Of a stretch of DNA of 64,000 bases, positions 23,597-32,353 are shown in pieces. A program made the translations under genes and the position numbers. The stretch's first letter is position 1. The number at the start of each line of letters is the position of its first letter. The notes under the pieces were generated by a model that was not told the DNA's origin, made no database searches, and saw only the letters and a list, made by a program, of their open reading frames with translations. The DNA comes from a virus: positions 62,001 to 126,000 of the IMG/VR virus record IMGVR_UViG_3300045971_000149; one strand, 5' to 3'.

Positions 23597-24111
23597 TATC
23601 CTAGTAAGTGGAACATATATTTCGGAGTCATACCTGCGTTAATACCACTATGCCATTCTCTGTAGTTGTCCCACTTATATAATGTGCCTTGTGGCTGATT
23701 ATAAAAACAAATATCGCCTATTGAAAAAATATGGCCAAACGTAGGTTTTTCAATAAAACAACTATATCGTACAATGGGACCTTTCTTTAGATATTCTGTT
23801 TCGTTATCATCTACATCCCAATGTAACGGAGCAAAGTATCCAGGATCTATTCTGCTTATCCAAGATCTGTGGATATTCAAATCTAAATAGGCTGCTATTG
23901 TTTCAGTTATCTCATTATCAAAATGTGTGCCCGGGTAGTAGTTAATCCATTTAATAGCAGCAGGATTAAACTTTGCTTGTTTCCACATTAGATGAATTTC
24001 GTTGTATCCGGGAACATCTGCTCTACACTTTTCTAAATCAGTATTAACTACAACTCCGGATTGAGTAGAGATATGGTTAATAACAGAATCCCAATCAATA
24101 AGGTTATTCAT
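23593..24111 (-). CDS. 2OG-Fe(II) oxygenase-like protein (8 of 9)
   Basis: 172 residues from the ATG at 24111 (an earlier ATG at 24141 is possible). FAPLHWDVDD gives HxD, and YREWHSGINAGMTPKYMFHL a distal His, with Lys where the Arg is expected. FGHIFSIGD and GTLYKWDN resemble the tandem trio, so it is a diverged relative. Overlaps the kinase-like gene by 8 bases. Confidence 0.7.
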   Translation of the reverse strand: MNNLIDWDSVINHISTQSGVVVNTDLEKCRADVPGYNEIHLMWKQAKFNPAAIKWINYYPGTHFDNEITETIAAYLDLNIHRSWISRIDPGYFAPLHWDVDDNETEYLKKGPIVRYSCFIEKPTFGHIFSIGDICFYNQPQGTLYKWDNYREWHSGINAGMTPKYMFHLLGY

Positions 24112-24784
24112 ACTTTTTACTATAGTATTCTTCAAATGCATTCTCGGGCCATTTCACATGTGTTTGTAAAATACGTTTAAAAAATATTTCAAAATTAATA
24201 CTATCGCCCTCTTCTGCTTCTTTAAATCGAGGAGTTGATATTGTGCCTACCATCCCGTTAAGCCGTTCTTTTTTAAGAAACGGATATGCAGTATCAACAC
24301 ATCCATAAAAATCAAAAGTTTTTAATATTCCGTCTTTAATAAAAAAACAGTGCGGATATAAGCTTGCTTTATATACTCCACCGGAGAGTAGGTCATCTAA
24401 TATGTTAAACATTTGTAATTTCCAATCTGGGGTATATCGAGTTAAATCCCATCCCCCGTATATAATATCATTACAAGTAGTACCCGGTGATTCAAAGAAT
24501 ATCTTCTTGCCGGGTATATCGATATCAATATATTTAGGTGCCCATGCATGATGTTTAAACATGTCTATATACTTTAATTCTCTTTGAAAGAAGTAATCTA
24601 CTAATTCAGCAGTATAGAACGGACGAGTTTGGTCGGGGTCGTATTGGTAAGGGTCAGTGACATCCCATGACATACACCATACTGTCATTTCTGGATTAAT
24701 CTTAGGAGTGTATAATAAGTTAGATCTAACTCGATTAGTCGGACCTTCTAGTTTACGATAGTTTGCCCAATTATCAATATTCAT
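24104..24784 (-). CDS. Degenerate kinase-fold protein (paralogue B)
   Basis: 226 residues. KKIFFESPGTTCNDI, WKLQMFNILDDLLSGGVYKA, then YPHCFFIKDGILKTFDFYGC align by eye with the 18905-19603 product and with kinase C-lobes. Here a 'FDFYG' resembling DFG survives, but the catalytic-loop Asp does not. The N-terminus (RVRSNLLYTP) is also shared with paralogue A. Function unknown. Confidence 0.5.
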   Translation of the reverse strand: MNIDNWANYRKLEGPTNRVRSNLLYTPKINPEMTVWCMSWDVTDPYQYDPDQTRPFYTAELVDYFFQRELKYIDMFKHHAWAPKYIDIDIPGKKIFFESPGTTCNDIIYGGWDLTRYTPDWKLQMFNILDDLLSGGVYKASLYPHCFFIKDGILKTFDFYGCVDTAYPFLKKERLNGMVGTISTPRFKEAEEGDSINFEIFFKRILQTHVKWPENAFEEYYSKKYE

Positions 24785-25452
24785 ATAATTTCCAATCTAA
24801 ATTCTGTTGGTAGTATTTTGGTGAATGCATCTAATTCGGATTTGTTTATTTTAAATGACGCCCAGGTTGATGAAAACTTAAAATCAGCTAACTTGTTTTC
24901 TTTATTAATTTTGTTGAGCCACGGACTTATTATATCATCGAATAAAAATCGTAGAGTATCTTTGTCTAAAGTAGGTGCTGAAATTTTAACATTTATAGGG
25001 TCTATTAGATTAGCATTTACTAACAGTTTACGAATTACTAATTGCACTCTATCAGTAACACCGAAGTTAACTGCACTATGCCTCGGTCCGGTGTCTAATA
25101 CATACCAACATCCGTCAGGGTGTAATCTATGCATTACTCCTTCATCTAGATTTGCAAGGTAGGCATAGTGACTTGCTATGTTTAAATGATATCGATCATC
25201 AATATCAGCATGTGATTGATAGCAGGTAGCTGGCTTCAACGAAATAATCCGTGCCTCACCTATCTCTAACGGTAACGTTTGTAAAATACGGTCCCATGCT
25301 GTTCCTTGATATTCTGGTTTTATCTTCCAGGGATCGTAGAAAAATCTGCCAGTTGGTTGATTAATTGTCTCTCTAAATTGATCAATTGGTAAAAGGTCTT
25401 TTGCGGCTTGTAATAGCTCGTCAGGTACTGTATAATTTAATTTAACTAGCAT
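24781..25452 (-). CDS. 2OG-Fe(II) oxygenase, Asp/Asn beta-hydroxylase-like (9 of 9)
   Basis: 223 residues. CYQSHADIDDRYHLNI gives HxD, and DTGPRHSAVNFGVTDRVQLVIR the distal His and Arg, in classic beta-hydroxylase spacing. The C-terminal about 80 residues (ISAPTLDKDTLRFLFDDIIS) are extra. No Shine-Dalgarno; a late promoter core lies 8 nt upstream. Confidence 0.8.
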   Translation of the reverse strand: MLVKLNYTVPDELLQAAKDLLPIDQFRETINQPTGRFFYDPWKIKPEYQGTAWDRILQTLPLEIGEARIISLKPATCYQSHADIDDRYHLNIASHYAYLANLDEGVMHRLHPDGCWYVLDTGPRHSAVNFGVTDRVQLVIRKLLVNANLIDPINVKISAPTLDKDTLRFLFDDIISPWLNKINKENKLADFKFSSTWASFKINKSELDAFTKILPTEFRLEII

Positions 25453-25460
25453 TATGATTA

Positions 25461-25468
25461 TATTTATA
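25461..25468 (-). promoter_or_regulatory. T4-type late promoter core
   Basis: TATAAATA on the minus strand, 8 nt before the ATG at 25452. It is back to back with the plus-strand copy at 25484. Confidence 0.7.
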
Positions 25469-25483
25469 TGCTATGTTAACTCC

Positions 25484-25491
25484 TATAAATA
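25484..25491 (+). promoter_or_regulatory. T4-type late promoter core
   Basis: TATAAATA ends 4 nt before the ATG at 25496. Confidence 0.7.
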
Positions 25492-25495
25492 AAAA

Positions 25496-26206
25496 ATGCA
25501 AACAACTGAAGTTCCGTTCGATCCGACCTGGAAAAACATAGCAATTAGCCTAAGTGGTGGTGCAGACAGTGCGTTACTAACTTACCTACTATGCTCAAAG
25601 ATTACACACCATACTAATATTCATATCATTAGTCATACTCGTATGTGGAAGACTCGCCCCTGGCAAGGTACTGATAGCTTACGTGTTTATAATTGGTTTG
25701 TTAACCAGTTTCCAAACATTCAATTTCATAGACATACAAATTTCATTTCTCCTGATTTAGAATATGGAAACGGTGCATTTGTTACTGACGAATATAAAAA
25801 AAGAGTAAGTGGCGACAATATTGAGATTCGAGCGTTTGCTGAATATGTATGCCACACTGAAGATTGTGCAGCATATTACAATGCAGTAACTCGCAACCCA
25901 AAAGGTATTGAGTTAGGTGGAATGAAAGAGCGAGATATTGATCCAACTGAGTCTAATAAGCATTTACAAGAGATGCAACATATGGGTAGATGGGCATTTC
26001 ATCCTTTTCGATTCGTAGATAAATCCTGGGTCCTTTCGCAATATGCGCAATTAGGTATTATGGAATTGTTTAATTTAACTCGTAGCTGCGAGGGTGAATT
26101 TGCAGATATAAACTATACTAATTACAAAGCAGGGCAATACGTTCCTTTATGTAACACCTGCTTCTGGTGTAAAGAACGGGCATGGGCAATTGAACAATCA
26201 ATCTAA
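25496..26206 (+). CDS. QueC-like PP-loop ATPase
   Basis: 236 residues. ISLSGGADSALLTYLL is the PP-loop of ATP-pyrophosphatases. RSCEG...VPLCNTCFWCKERAW reproduces the four-Cys zinc site of QueC (7-cyano-7-deazaguanine synthase). QueC makes preQ0 for tRNA or DNA modification, but no QueD, QueE or DpdA partner is visible in this window, so a different amide- or nitrile-forming role is possible. Starts leaderless-like and overlaps the next radical SAM gene by 17 bases. Confidence 0.7.
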   Translation: MQTTEVPFDPTWKNIAISLSGGADSALLTYLLCSKITHHTNIHIISHTRMWKTRPWQGTDSLRVYNWFVNQFPNIQFHRHTNFISPDLEYGNGAFVTDEYKKRVSGDNIEIRAFAEYVCHTEDCAAYYNAVTRNPKGIELGGMKERDIDPTESNKHLQEMQHMGRWAFHPFRFVDKSWVLSQYAQLGIMELFNLTRSCEGEFADINYTNYKAGQYVPLCNTCFWCKERAWAIEQSI

Positions 26207-27452
26207 CACATTTTGTATGCATCCCTTTACAGGGTTAGCAACACGAGAAGACGGAGCAGTTAAAGCATGTTGCCGCAGTCATCCTGTTGGCAATATTAAA
26301 TGCCATTCATTAGAAGAGATATGGAACAATCAAACAATGAAGCGTATTCGCAGGCAGGTGCTTAATAGCGAGCGCCCGCCAGAATGTGCACCATGTTTTA
26401 ATTTAGAAGATCAAGGAGTAGAGAGCTTACGGCAACGCCATATTAATGGTATCATTCCCGAAGCTCGTATTCACTTATACCCAACTGCATTATCTACTAT
26501 GCGAACTGATTATACAATGCCATTTGAAATTCCTACAATGGAAATTAAAATGAATAACCTGTGTAATCTAAAATGTCGTATGTGTAATCCAATGGATAGC
26601 ACTAGTTGGAATGACTGGAATGCAGTAGTTGATCATTATAAGAAAGAAGATAATTATCTTGTGCAACGAGTTATCGAGTTGAACTTAGTTAACAAGCCCT
26701 TTCTTGATAGTTTCGTTGATACAGACAACTGGTGGAATAGTTTTGAAAAGTTATTGCCGTTCTTTCGACGTGTTGAGTTTGCAGGAGGTGAACCATTAAT
26801 GGACCCTACTCATTATAAGATATTAGATAAGCTTGCGACATACGGGCATCAAATAGAAATCAAGTATGCAACTAATTTAACTATGCTAGGAAAAGGTAAA
26901 CGAACTATTTGGGAATACTGGCCTAAGTTTAAAAGTGTTGCAGTTAATGTAAGCATTGACGGAATAGGTCCTAGCTATGAATACATAAGAGGTAATGCTG
27001 ATTGGGACGAAGTAATTGCAAATATAAAAGACATACAATCTATTCCAAATATTAGCCGCATTGTAGGAGCAGTTGCAGTGCAGGTTAGTAATGTGTTAAT
27101 ATTAGATAAGATGATTGAATACTTCTTAGACGAGTTAGGAATTGTATTTTATACTAATATGGTCAACTACCCGCAAGCATTATCTATACAGGTATTACCG
27201 TTAGAATTAAAAGAGCTTGCTATTAAGCGATTGCAAGAAGCAAAGATAAAAGTGCCTACTTATAAGCATGTAATAAAAAATCCTATACTATTAGGTATCA
27301 CTAATACCCACATAGACGGTGTTATCAATTACTTAAATGCAAATGATAATTCTGTGATGTGGGCCGATTGTATAGATTTTAACAACAAACTAGATTCGAC
27401 ACGAAATCAAAGCTTTATCGATACTACTCCCGAGTTCAAACTGTATGTATAA
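26190..27452 (+). CDS. Radical SAM protein, twitch-domain type (3 of 8)
   Basis: 420 residues. FCMHPFTGLATREDGAVKAC with CC and ECAPCFNLE form the N-terminal Cys region; CNLKCRMC (C125/C129/C132) is the SAM cluster and FAGGEPLMDP the GGE motif. Layout matches the 10676 and 29317 products. Overlaps both neighbours, so it is co-translated with the QueC-like protein. Confidence 0.85.
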   Translation: MNNQSNTFCMHPFTGLATREDGAVKACCRSHPVGNIKCHSLEEIWNNQTMKRIRRQVLNSERPPECAPCFNLEDQGVESLRQRHINGIIPEARIHLYPTALSTMRTDYTMPFEIPTMEIKMNNLCNLKCRMCNPMDSTSWNDWNAVVDHYKKEDNYLVQRVIELNLVNKPFLDSFVDTDNWWNSFEKLLPFFRRVEFAGGEPLMDPTHYKILDKLATYGHQIEIKYATNLTMLGKGKRTIWEYWPKFKSVAVNVSIDGIGPSYEYIRGNADWDEVIANIKDIQSIPNISRIVGAVAVQVSNVLILDKMIEYFLDELGIVFYTNMVNYPQALSIQVLPLELKELAIKRLQEAKIKVPTYKHVIKNPILLGITNTHIDGVINYLNANDNSVMWADCIDFNNKLDSTRNQSFIDTTPEFKLYV

Positions 27453-28341
27453 AGTAGTAGGTAAATGGAAGCATCAAGACGCTATAAAAGTAGAATGGAA
27501 TCTTGGTAAACGATGTAATTATGATTGCAGTTATTGTCCGTCTAGTATTCACGATAATACAAGCCCGCATACTGATATAGGCATACTTAAATCTACTATC
27601 GATAAGCTTGCAGCAATAGGCAAACCTGTGCGATTAAGTTTTACAGGAGGCGAGCCTTGCGTTCACCCTAAGTTTGATAAGCTATTGCACTATGCAAGAG
27701 ATCACGGCATCGAGTGGGTTAGTGTAACAACTAATGGCACTCGCCCATATGAGTTCTATTCTACATTGCCGGTTGACCAGTATGTGTTCAGTATGCATCT
27801 AGAATACAACTGGCAGCGAGTGTTCGAAACAGGCAATAGAATAATAAGCATGACTGGGATTAATGTTATTATGCAAATAATGGCACATCACGATTACGTT
27901 ACACAGGCTCGCATGCTAAAGGAACGATGTGATGCTGAAGGGATTCCTAACACAGTGAGACGCATACGTTGGACAGAAGGCGATCATGATTTGTTTGACG
28001 ATATGCGCTATCATCCAGCTGATTTAAAATGGGTAAAAGAATCCGGTGCTAGTGTAAAACCAAATGTTATCATAGACGATAAACAAGAGATACACGCCAA
28101 TGATGTTATTAAACTTCACCTCAACGGATATAAAGGGTGGAGTTGCAATGCAGGTATCGAAAGCCTAATGATTAACTGGGACGGTGAGGTGCATAGAGCA
28201 ACATGTAGAGTAGGCGGCAGTCTTGGAAACATTTATAACGATACATTTACAATTCCTACCGCACCTGTTATATGTGATAGGAACTGGTGTACTTGTGCAG
28301 CCGATATACCATTAACAAAACATACAATTATCAAGCATTAA
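27445..28341 (+). CDS. Radical SAM protein (4 of 8)
   Basis: 298 residues. CNYDCSYC at C24/C28/C31 and SFTGGEPCVHPKFDKLL. The C-terminus has Cys at GWSCNAGIESLMINWDGE, ATCRVGG and WCTCAAD, a SPASM/twitch-like auxiliary cluster region. This 'GW.CN.GIESL.I...G' region recurs in the 28331 and 32343 products, which form a subfamily. Last plus gene of its unit, convergent with 28331. Confidence 0.85.
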   Translation: MYKVVGKWKHQDAIKVEWNLGKRCNYDCSYCPSSIHDNTSPHTDIGILKSTIDKLAAIGKPVRLSFTGGEPCVHPKFDKLLHYARDHGIEWVSVTTNGTRPYEFYSTLPVDQYVFSMHLEYNWQRVFETGNRIISMTGINVIMQIMAHHDYVTQARMLKERCDAEGIPNTVRRIRWTEGDHDLFDDMRYHPADLKWVKESGASVKPNVIIDDKQEIHANDVIKLHLNGYKGWSCNAGIESLMINWDGEVHRATCRVGGSLGNIYNDTFTIPTAPVICDRNWCTCAADIPLTKHTIIKH

Positions 28342-29320
28342 AAATTTTAATAGACTTTGAAATGCGAGTTTCAGGAGCACATATACATGTCTTATGCTCG
28401 CATACTGCGGACTTTAACTCTGGATTAAATTTACTTATAAAATCAGCATCGTAAATGTTATATTTGGCATCTAATCCGTAAAGCCGATTGCTGCACGATC
28501 CCTCCATTATTCCTTTGGGATTTATATAAAGGCTTTCTTTTCCAATATTACAATTCCACCCAAAAAAGTGATTCCAATCGTTTAATGCTACTTGGTTATG
28601 ACGAACCGTTTGAGTTGTTCCGTCATTAAACTTTATCTTACTTCTGTTAATATGAAAATGATTTCGCATCTTAAATGCATACCATAGATTTGGATATCGT
28701 TTAATTGAATTAGATAAAAATAATATCTGCTCTGGAGAATATAGATTTGCTCCGTCTGCTTCTTCGATTTTCTGCGTTCCTATGTACCACTTATACTTAC
28801 TATTCTTAAAATACTCAATCATGTCGATACATTTATTCCATTCATACGGATCCATGCATACAGAAACATCAACATATACTCCGTTCCTATAAAGAAGATC
28901 TGCAACCTCGGTAAAATGTTGTAAGTTGATTTCTTTATAATGTGCAGATAAGTTTACTTTATCGAAAATGTAATTTTTTTCCTGCCACCACCGTAATGTA
29001 CGTGATCCATTAGATTGGATAGACGATCTAAACTCGTGTTGCTCTTTTAATCTGCTTAGAAACTGATCAACTTCGGGCCATAGTGTAGGTTCTCCACCTA
29101 ATAATTGTAATTCAATTTGTGTTTTGCCGTTGCGTTTATAATAATCAAATAAGTGACTAAAATTATCAACTACTTGACTAACATTAGCTGGCCATTTATA
29201 CTTTCCGGAATTTGATCCCGGAAAACAATATCTACATTTAAAATTGCATATGTCTGTTACACTATAACTAATCTTAATAAAATTACTAGGTTGATTTGAT
29301 GTAATAGCAATAGGTATCAT
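28331..29320 (-). CDS. Radical SAM protein (5 of 8)
   Basis: 329 residues. CNFKCRYC at C25/C29/C32, LLGGEPTLWP, then GWNCNIGKESLYINPKGIME and CEHKTCICAPET at the C-terminus (auxiliary-cluster cysteines). Same subfamily as the 27445 and 32343 products. Its end overlaps the convergent 27445 gene by 11 bases; its start overlaps the upstream gene by 4. Confidence 0.85.
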   Translation of the reverse strand: MIPIAITSNQPSNFIKISYSVTDICNFKCRYCFPGSNSGKYKWPANVSQVVDNFSHLFDYYKRNGKTQIELQLLGGEPTLWPEVDQFLSRLKEQHEFRSSIQSNGSRTLRWWQEKNYIFDKVNLSAHYKEINLQHFTEVADLLYRNGVYVDVSVCMDPYEWNKCIDMIEYFKNSKYKWYIGTQKIEEADGANLYSPEQILFLSNSIKRYPNLWYAFKMRNHFHINRSKIKFNDGTTQTVRHNQVALNDWNHFFGWNCNIGKESLYINPKGIMEGSCSNRLYGLDAKYNIYDADFISKFNPELKSAVCEHKTCICAPETRISKSIKIFNA

Positions 29321-30615
29321 AAAATAGCTAATTCCGGAAAAACTTCTCTAAAGTTCGAATTGCGTTGTTGATCAGTAACTGTTAAGTACTCGAGCATAAT
29401 AGGTAACTTACTACTCCAATCTTCTTGATTCATATATTGGATTAACCCTTGCCATCGTGATTTTCCATACGGATTATTTTGAAACTCGATGTCATGTGAA
29501 TAGGTGTCACATAATTTAGTTACCTGCTGCTTAACTGCTTCTTTTAATTCTTTAGGTAATACTCTAACATTTAGATAGTCCGGCAAGTACACTAAATGTG
29601 TTCCTATAAGGCCCGCACCATACGGCGGCAGATTGATCTTTTTAAAATTTTGCTGTTGCTTCCATTTAACTAAATCTGCCACATATAGTACATTTAACAC
29701 CTGCACTGCACACGCAATATTTACAATAATGTTATTTGGGGTATCGTCTAGTCTATGTAAATTGGCAGTAACATCTTTCCACTTGCTAGGATATCTAATA
29801 TAATCATTTTTCTCCCCGACAGCATCAATGCTAAAGTTAAATTTAACTTGCTTAAAGTGTTTCCACAGTTCAAATAACTTCTCCGGGAGTTCTAATCCGT
29901 TCGAGTTATACCGTATTACACAATTCTTAGCAGCACCGATCTCTACCATAAACTCGAGTATTGTATAATGTTCAGGGATTAACAACGGCTCTCCTCCAGC
30001 AAAGTACAACTCTTGAATAAAGTGTGCCTGCTTACGCATACTTTCCAAGAAACTACCTTTCTTATACCAGTTGTAATTAACTTTACTATCCCAGCGTTGA
30101 TCATGCGATAGTTCAAATGTTTTGTATTTTGGATATTGTACCTTCCATTCTTTAATCCACGCGCTGCTATCATGTGGACTACACATAATACATTTAAGCT
30201 GGCATATATTTCCTAACCTTAAGTCAAAATATGGAATGCTAACAGGAAGCTCGCCGTTGGCTTGAGTTTGTGCCACAATACTATTGATATCTACACGATC
30301 CTTCCATACTACAGATTCCCATTGTCGTTTACTAACAATCCCATTTGATTCTTCATTAAAGCATTTTGCACAACTAGCCGGAATCTCGTTATTGAGCATT
30401 TGTAATCTAGTGTTTTTCATAAAAGAGGAATTCCACACCTCCTCTAATGATTGATGCTGTAGATTCATAACAAAATTGTCACTTTTAACTAAACCAATTT
30501 GCTTTTCGTTATCAAGCCCTGCACCGCTTGCGTTCGACGTGCAACACAGTCGTACATCACCGTTAGGGCGAGTTGCTAAATGTATCCAAGGTAACGGGCA
30601 AAAAGTACTAGACAT
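29317..30615 (-). CDS. Radical SAM protein, twitch-domain type (6 of 8)
   Basis: 432 residues. FCPLPWIHLATRPNGDVRLC with CC at C24-C25 and SCAKCFNEE; CQLKCIMC at C138/C142/C145; YFAGGEPLLIPEHY. Third member of the twitch-type group (with 10676 and 26190), and the N-terminal half is clearly alignable with the 26190 product. Overlaps the upstream gene by 8 bases. Confidence 0.85.
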   Translation of the reverse strand: MSSTFCPLPWIHLATRPNGDVRLCCTSNASGAGLDNEKQIGLVKSDNFVMNLQHQSLEEVWNSSFMKNTRLQMLNNEIPASCAKCFNEESNGIVSKRQWESVVWKDRVDINSIVAQTQANGELPVSIPYFDLRLGNICQLKCIMCSPHDSSAWIKEWKVQYPKYKTFELSHDQRWDSKVNYNWYKKGSFLESMRKQAHFIQELYFAGGEPLLIPEHYTILEFMVEIGAAKNCVIRYNSNGLELPEKLFELWKHFKQVKFNFSIDAVGEKNDYIRYPSKWKDVTANLHRLDDTPNNIIVNIACAVQVLNVLYVADLVKWKQQQNFKKINLPPYGAGLIGTHLVYLPDYLNVRVLPKELKEAVKQQVTKLCDTYSHDIEFQNNPYGKSRWQGLIQYMNQEDWSSKLPIMLEYLTVTDQQRNSNFREVFPELAIL

Positions 30616-31663
30616 TAGCTACTTGATCTCCCGGCTTTGCGAAATTCCCGTCGCCGCAACTTCTTGCACAGACAATCAACTTGTTAGTTGTCCAATACTC
30701 AGTCCATATTGTTTGGTAAGCATCTGAATCTATAACATCTTTAATAGATCGATTTATTACATTTGTATCACCTAACTTTGCCATCAACTCAGCATGTTGT
30801 TCTAGCATATCGATTCGAACTTTAAATGCTCCGTCTAAATCAACATGAGTATACGGAACACTAGCTATCCAGCAACATGGATACAAATTTTTGTAAGCAT
30901 CGATATACACTTCTTTATACTGTTGCACCTTGCATGATATAACAGAGTTTTTTACTATTTCTTTATAAGAATCTATTACTTTTTTATCTATGAATTTCAA
31001 CGGGGTATCTGTTGCAGGTTCGATGTAGTGCATCACTTTATTATTTCGATCTACAATTTTTACTGTTGGGTCTAAGATAAATCTAGAACTATTTTTAACT
31101 GTAAACTTTTTGAATCCTGACTTAATTGAAATACTTCGTGCCTCTTCAACCTGGTGTTCGTTATGTTTGAATCTAAGGAACACCCACTCAGCAGTCCCGC
31201 CCGAATTAATAAATGTACGCGCATTTTCTAATACTGTTTCAAATTTAGTTCCTACCCTATATAGGTGGTGGGTATCGGCTAACCCGTCAAGTGCAAACAC
31301 TACATTATGGTTATCCGGTAACGATTTAGCAAGTTGGCGCCACCAAACAGAATTTCGCGCACCGCCATTGGTATGAATAGTAATAGCTACATTAGGAGAA
31401 ATGCTACGTGAGTATTCGCACATCTCGATAAGACTATTGTTCATCATTGGATCACCAAAATTGCTACAAAAATAGTAATTTGTGATTTGCGACAGCACTT
31501 CGGAAGTCATTACAGATTTAAAATCGTCAAGTGACCAATTAGTTATTTTAATAAGCGGATTATCTAGGCCGCCGTCGATGTTCCTGTTACACATAGGACA
31601 GTTGGCTTGGCAGTTGTTTGTTATCTCTAGATGTATTTGTCTTAGTTCTGAAAAATGAAACAT
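30608..31663 (-). CDS. Radical SAM protein, SPASM-like (7 of 8)
   Basis: 351 residues. CQANCPMC at C18/C22/C25 and NFGDPMMNN in place of the usual GGEP. C-terminal SCKVQQYKEVYIDAYKNLYP with CC is a SPASM-like cluster region. The 'FGDPMMN' variant resembles radical SAM enzymes acting on peptides or sugars that I know by pattern only. Starts one base after the stop of the 31-residue peptide gene. Confidence 0.8.
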   Translation of the reverse strand: MFHFSELRQIHLEITNNCQANCPMCNRNIDGGLDNPLIKITNWSLDDFKSVMTSEVLSQITNYYFCSNFGDPMMNNSLIEMCEYSRSISPNVAITIHTNGGARNSVWWRQLAKSLPDNHNVVFALDGLADTHHLYRVGTKFETVLENARTFINSGGTAEWVFLRFKHNEHQVEEARSISIKSGFKKFTVKNSSRFILDPTVKIVDRNNKVMHYIEPATDTPLKFIDKKVIDSYKEIVKNSVISCKVQQYKEVYIDAYKNLYPCCWIASVPYTHVDLDGAFKVRIDMLEQHAELMAKLGDTNVINRSIKDVIDSDAYQTIWTEYWTTNKLIVCARSCGDGNFAKPGDQVANV

Positions 31664-31664
31664 A

Positions 31665-31760
31665 CTATTTGTAAATGAACGGGTCTCGTTTGCGTAGTTC
31701 TTTTAGTCTTTTCTTAAACAAGAAATAATTTTTAATTCTTAGTATTAATCTTTTTATCAT
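31665..31760 (-). CDS. 31-residue basic peptide inside the radical SAM operon
   Basis: The ATG at 31760 overlaps the TGA of the methyltransferase gene (ATGA); stop TAG at 31667-31665, one base before the radical SAM start. The peptide begins MIKRLILRIKNYFLFKKRLK and ends in RDPFIYK: 13 Lys/Arg among 31 residues, an amphipathic helix. The tight coupling makes it credible. It may be a structural or regulatory peptide, or a substrate of a neighbouring enzyme; nothing proves a role. Confidence 0.6.
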   Translation of the reverse strand: MIKRLILRIKNYFLFKKRLKELRKRDPFIYK

Positions 31761-32353
31761 TTTCTTCTTCCTATGATCATGTAACGGGTATACATTGGTA
31801 GATCGAGTTCGCCTGCCCATAAAACTGTGTCAATGTTACACTGTTCTTTAAAGTTATCTAAACTGGTTGCTGTGCGAATATGCTCTGGTATGTTATAGTT
31901 ATTGCTTTGTAGCACTACTACACTAGTATACGGCAATGCCGAACACCACCGATTATAGTCTGCCTGTGTAATATGTTCGCAACTTGTGTTAATTATAATG
32001 TCAGCGTTACTTTTAATGTCACACATATTTGCTGTTACTGCGGTGAATCTACCTTGCATTTCTTCGCCCTTATTCATCATGGTAGCAATAGGTGCACAAG
32101 ACGGATCTATATCGATGCTGCGAATATTTCCTACCGGAGTATGACTTTGAAATAACATGCTAGCAAGTATGCCAACCCACCCTCCGTGGATATCAACAGA
32201 GGCCTGTTGTAATACAAAAGGCCGTAGGTTACTAATTAACCATTCCTTACTGGAAATTTGTCCTTTCCAAAATGCATCTAGTGTACGAATAGGATTATCG
32301 CTTTGCCTAATAGCCTGCATCCAGTAATGGATATGGTCCGAATCAAGTTGCAT
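31757..32353 (-). CDS. Class I SAM-dependent methyltransferase-like protein
   Basis: 198 residues. ASVDIHGGWVGILASMLFQS (glycine loop), IRSIDIDPSCAPIA (acidic end of strand 2), ADIIINTSCEHITQADY (strand 4 with a catalytic-site-like region). Short for the family. Overlaps the upstream radical SAM gene by 11 bases and the downstream peptide gene by 4, so all are one transcript. Substrate unknown. Confidence 0.65.
   Translation of the reverse strand: MQLDSDHIHYWMQAIRQSDNPIRTLDAFWKGQISSKEWLISNLRPFVLQQASVDIHGGWVGILASMLFQSHTPVGNIRSIDIDPSCAPIATMMNKGEEMQGRFTAVTANMCDIKSNADIIINTSCEHITQADYNRWCSALPYTSVVVLQSNNYNIPEHIRTATSLDNFKEQCNIDTVLWAGELDLPMYTRYMIIGRRK

Noticed and set aside
25496-28341. Complete deazaguanine DNA-modification (Dpd/preQ0) cluster
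   Set aside because: Only a QueC-like gene was found; none of the neighbouring radical SAM proteins has the QueE layout and no DpdA or QueD is visible.
30640-31664. Late-promoter-like ACAAATA just upstream of the 31663 start
   Set aside because: It encodes the last codons of the 31-residue peptide and departs from the TAAATA core, so it is probably coincidental.
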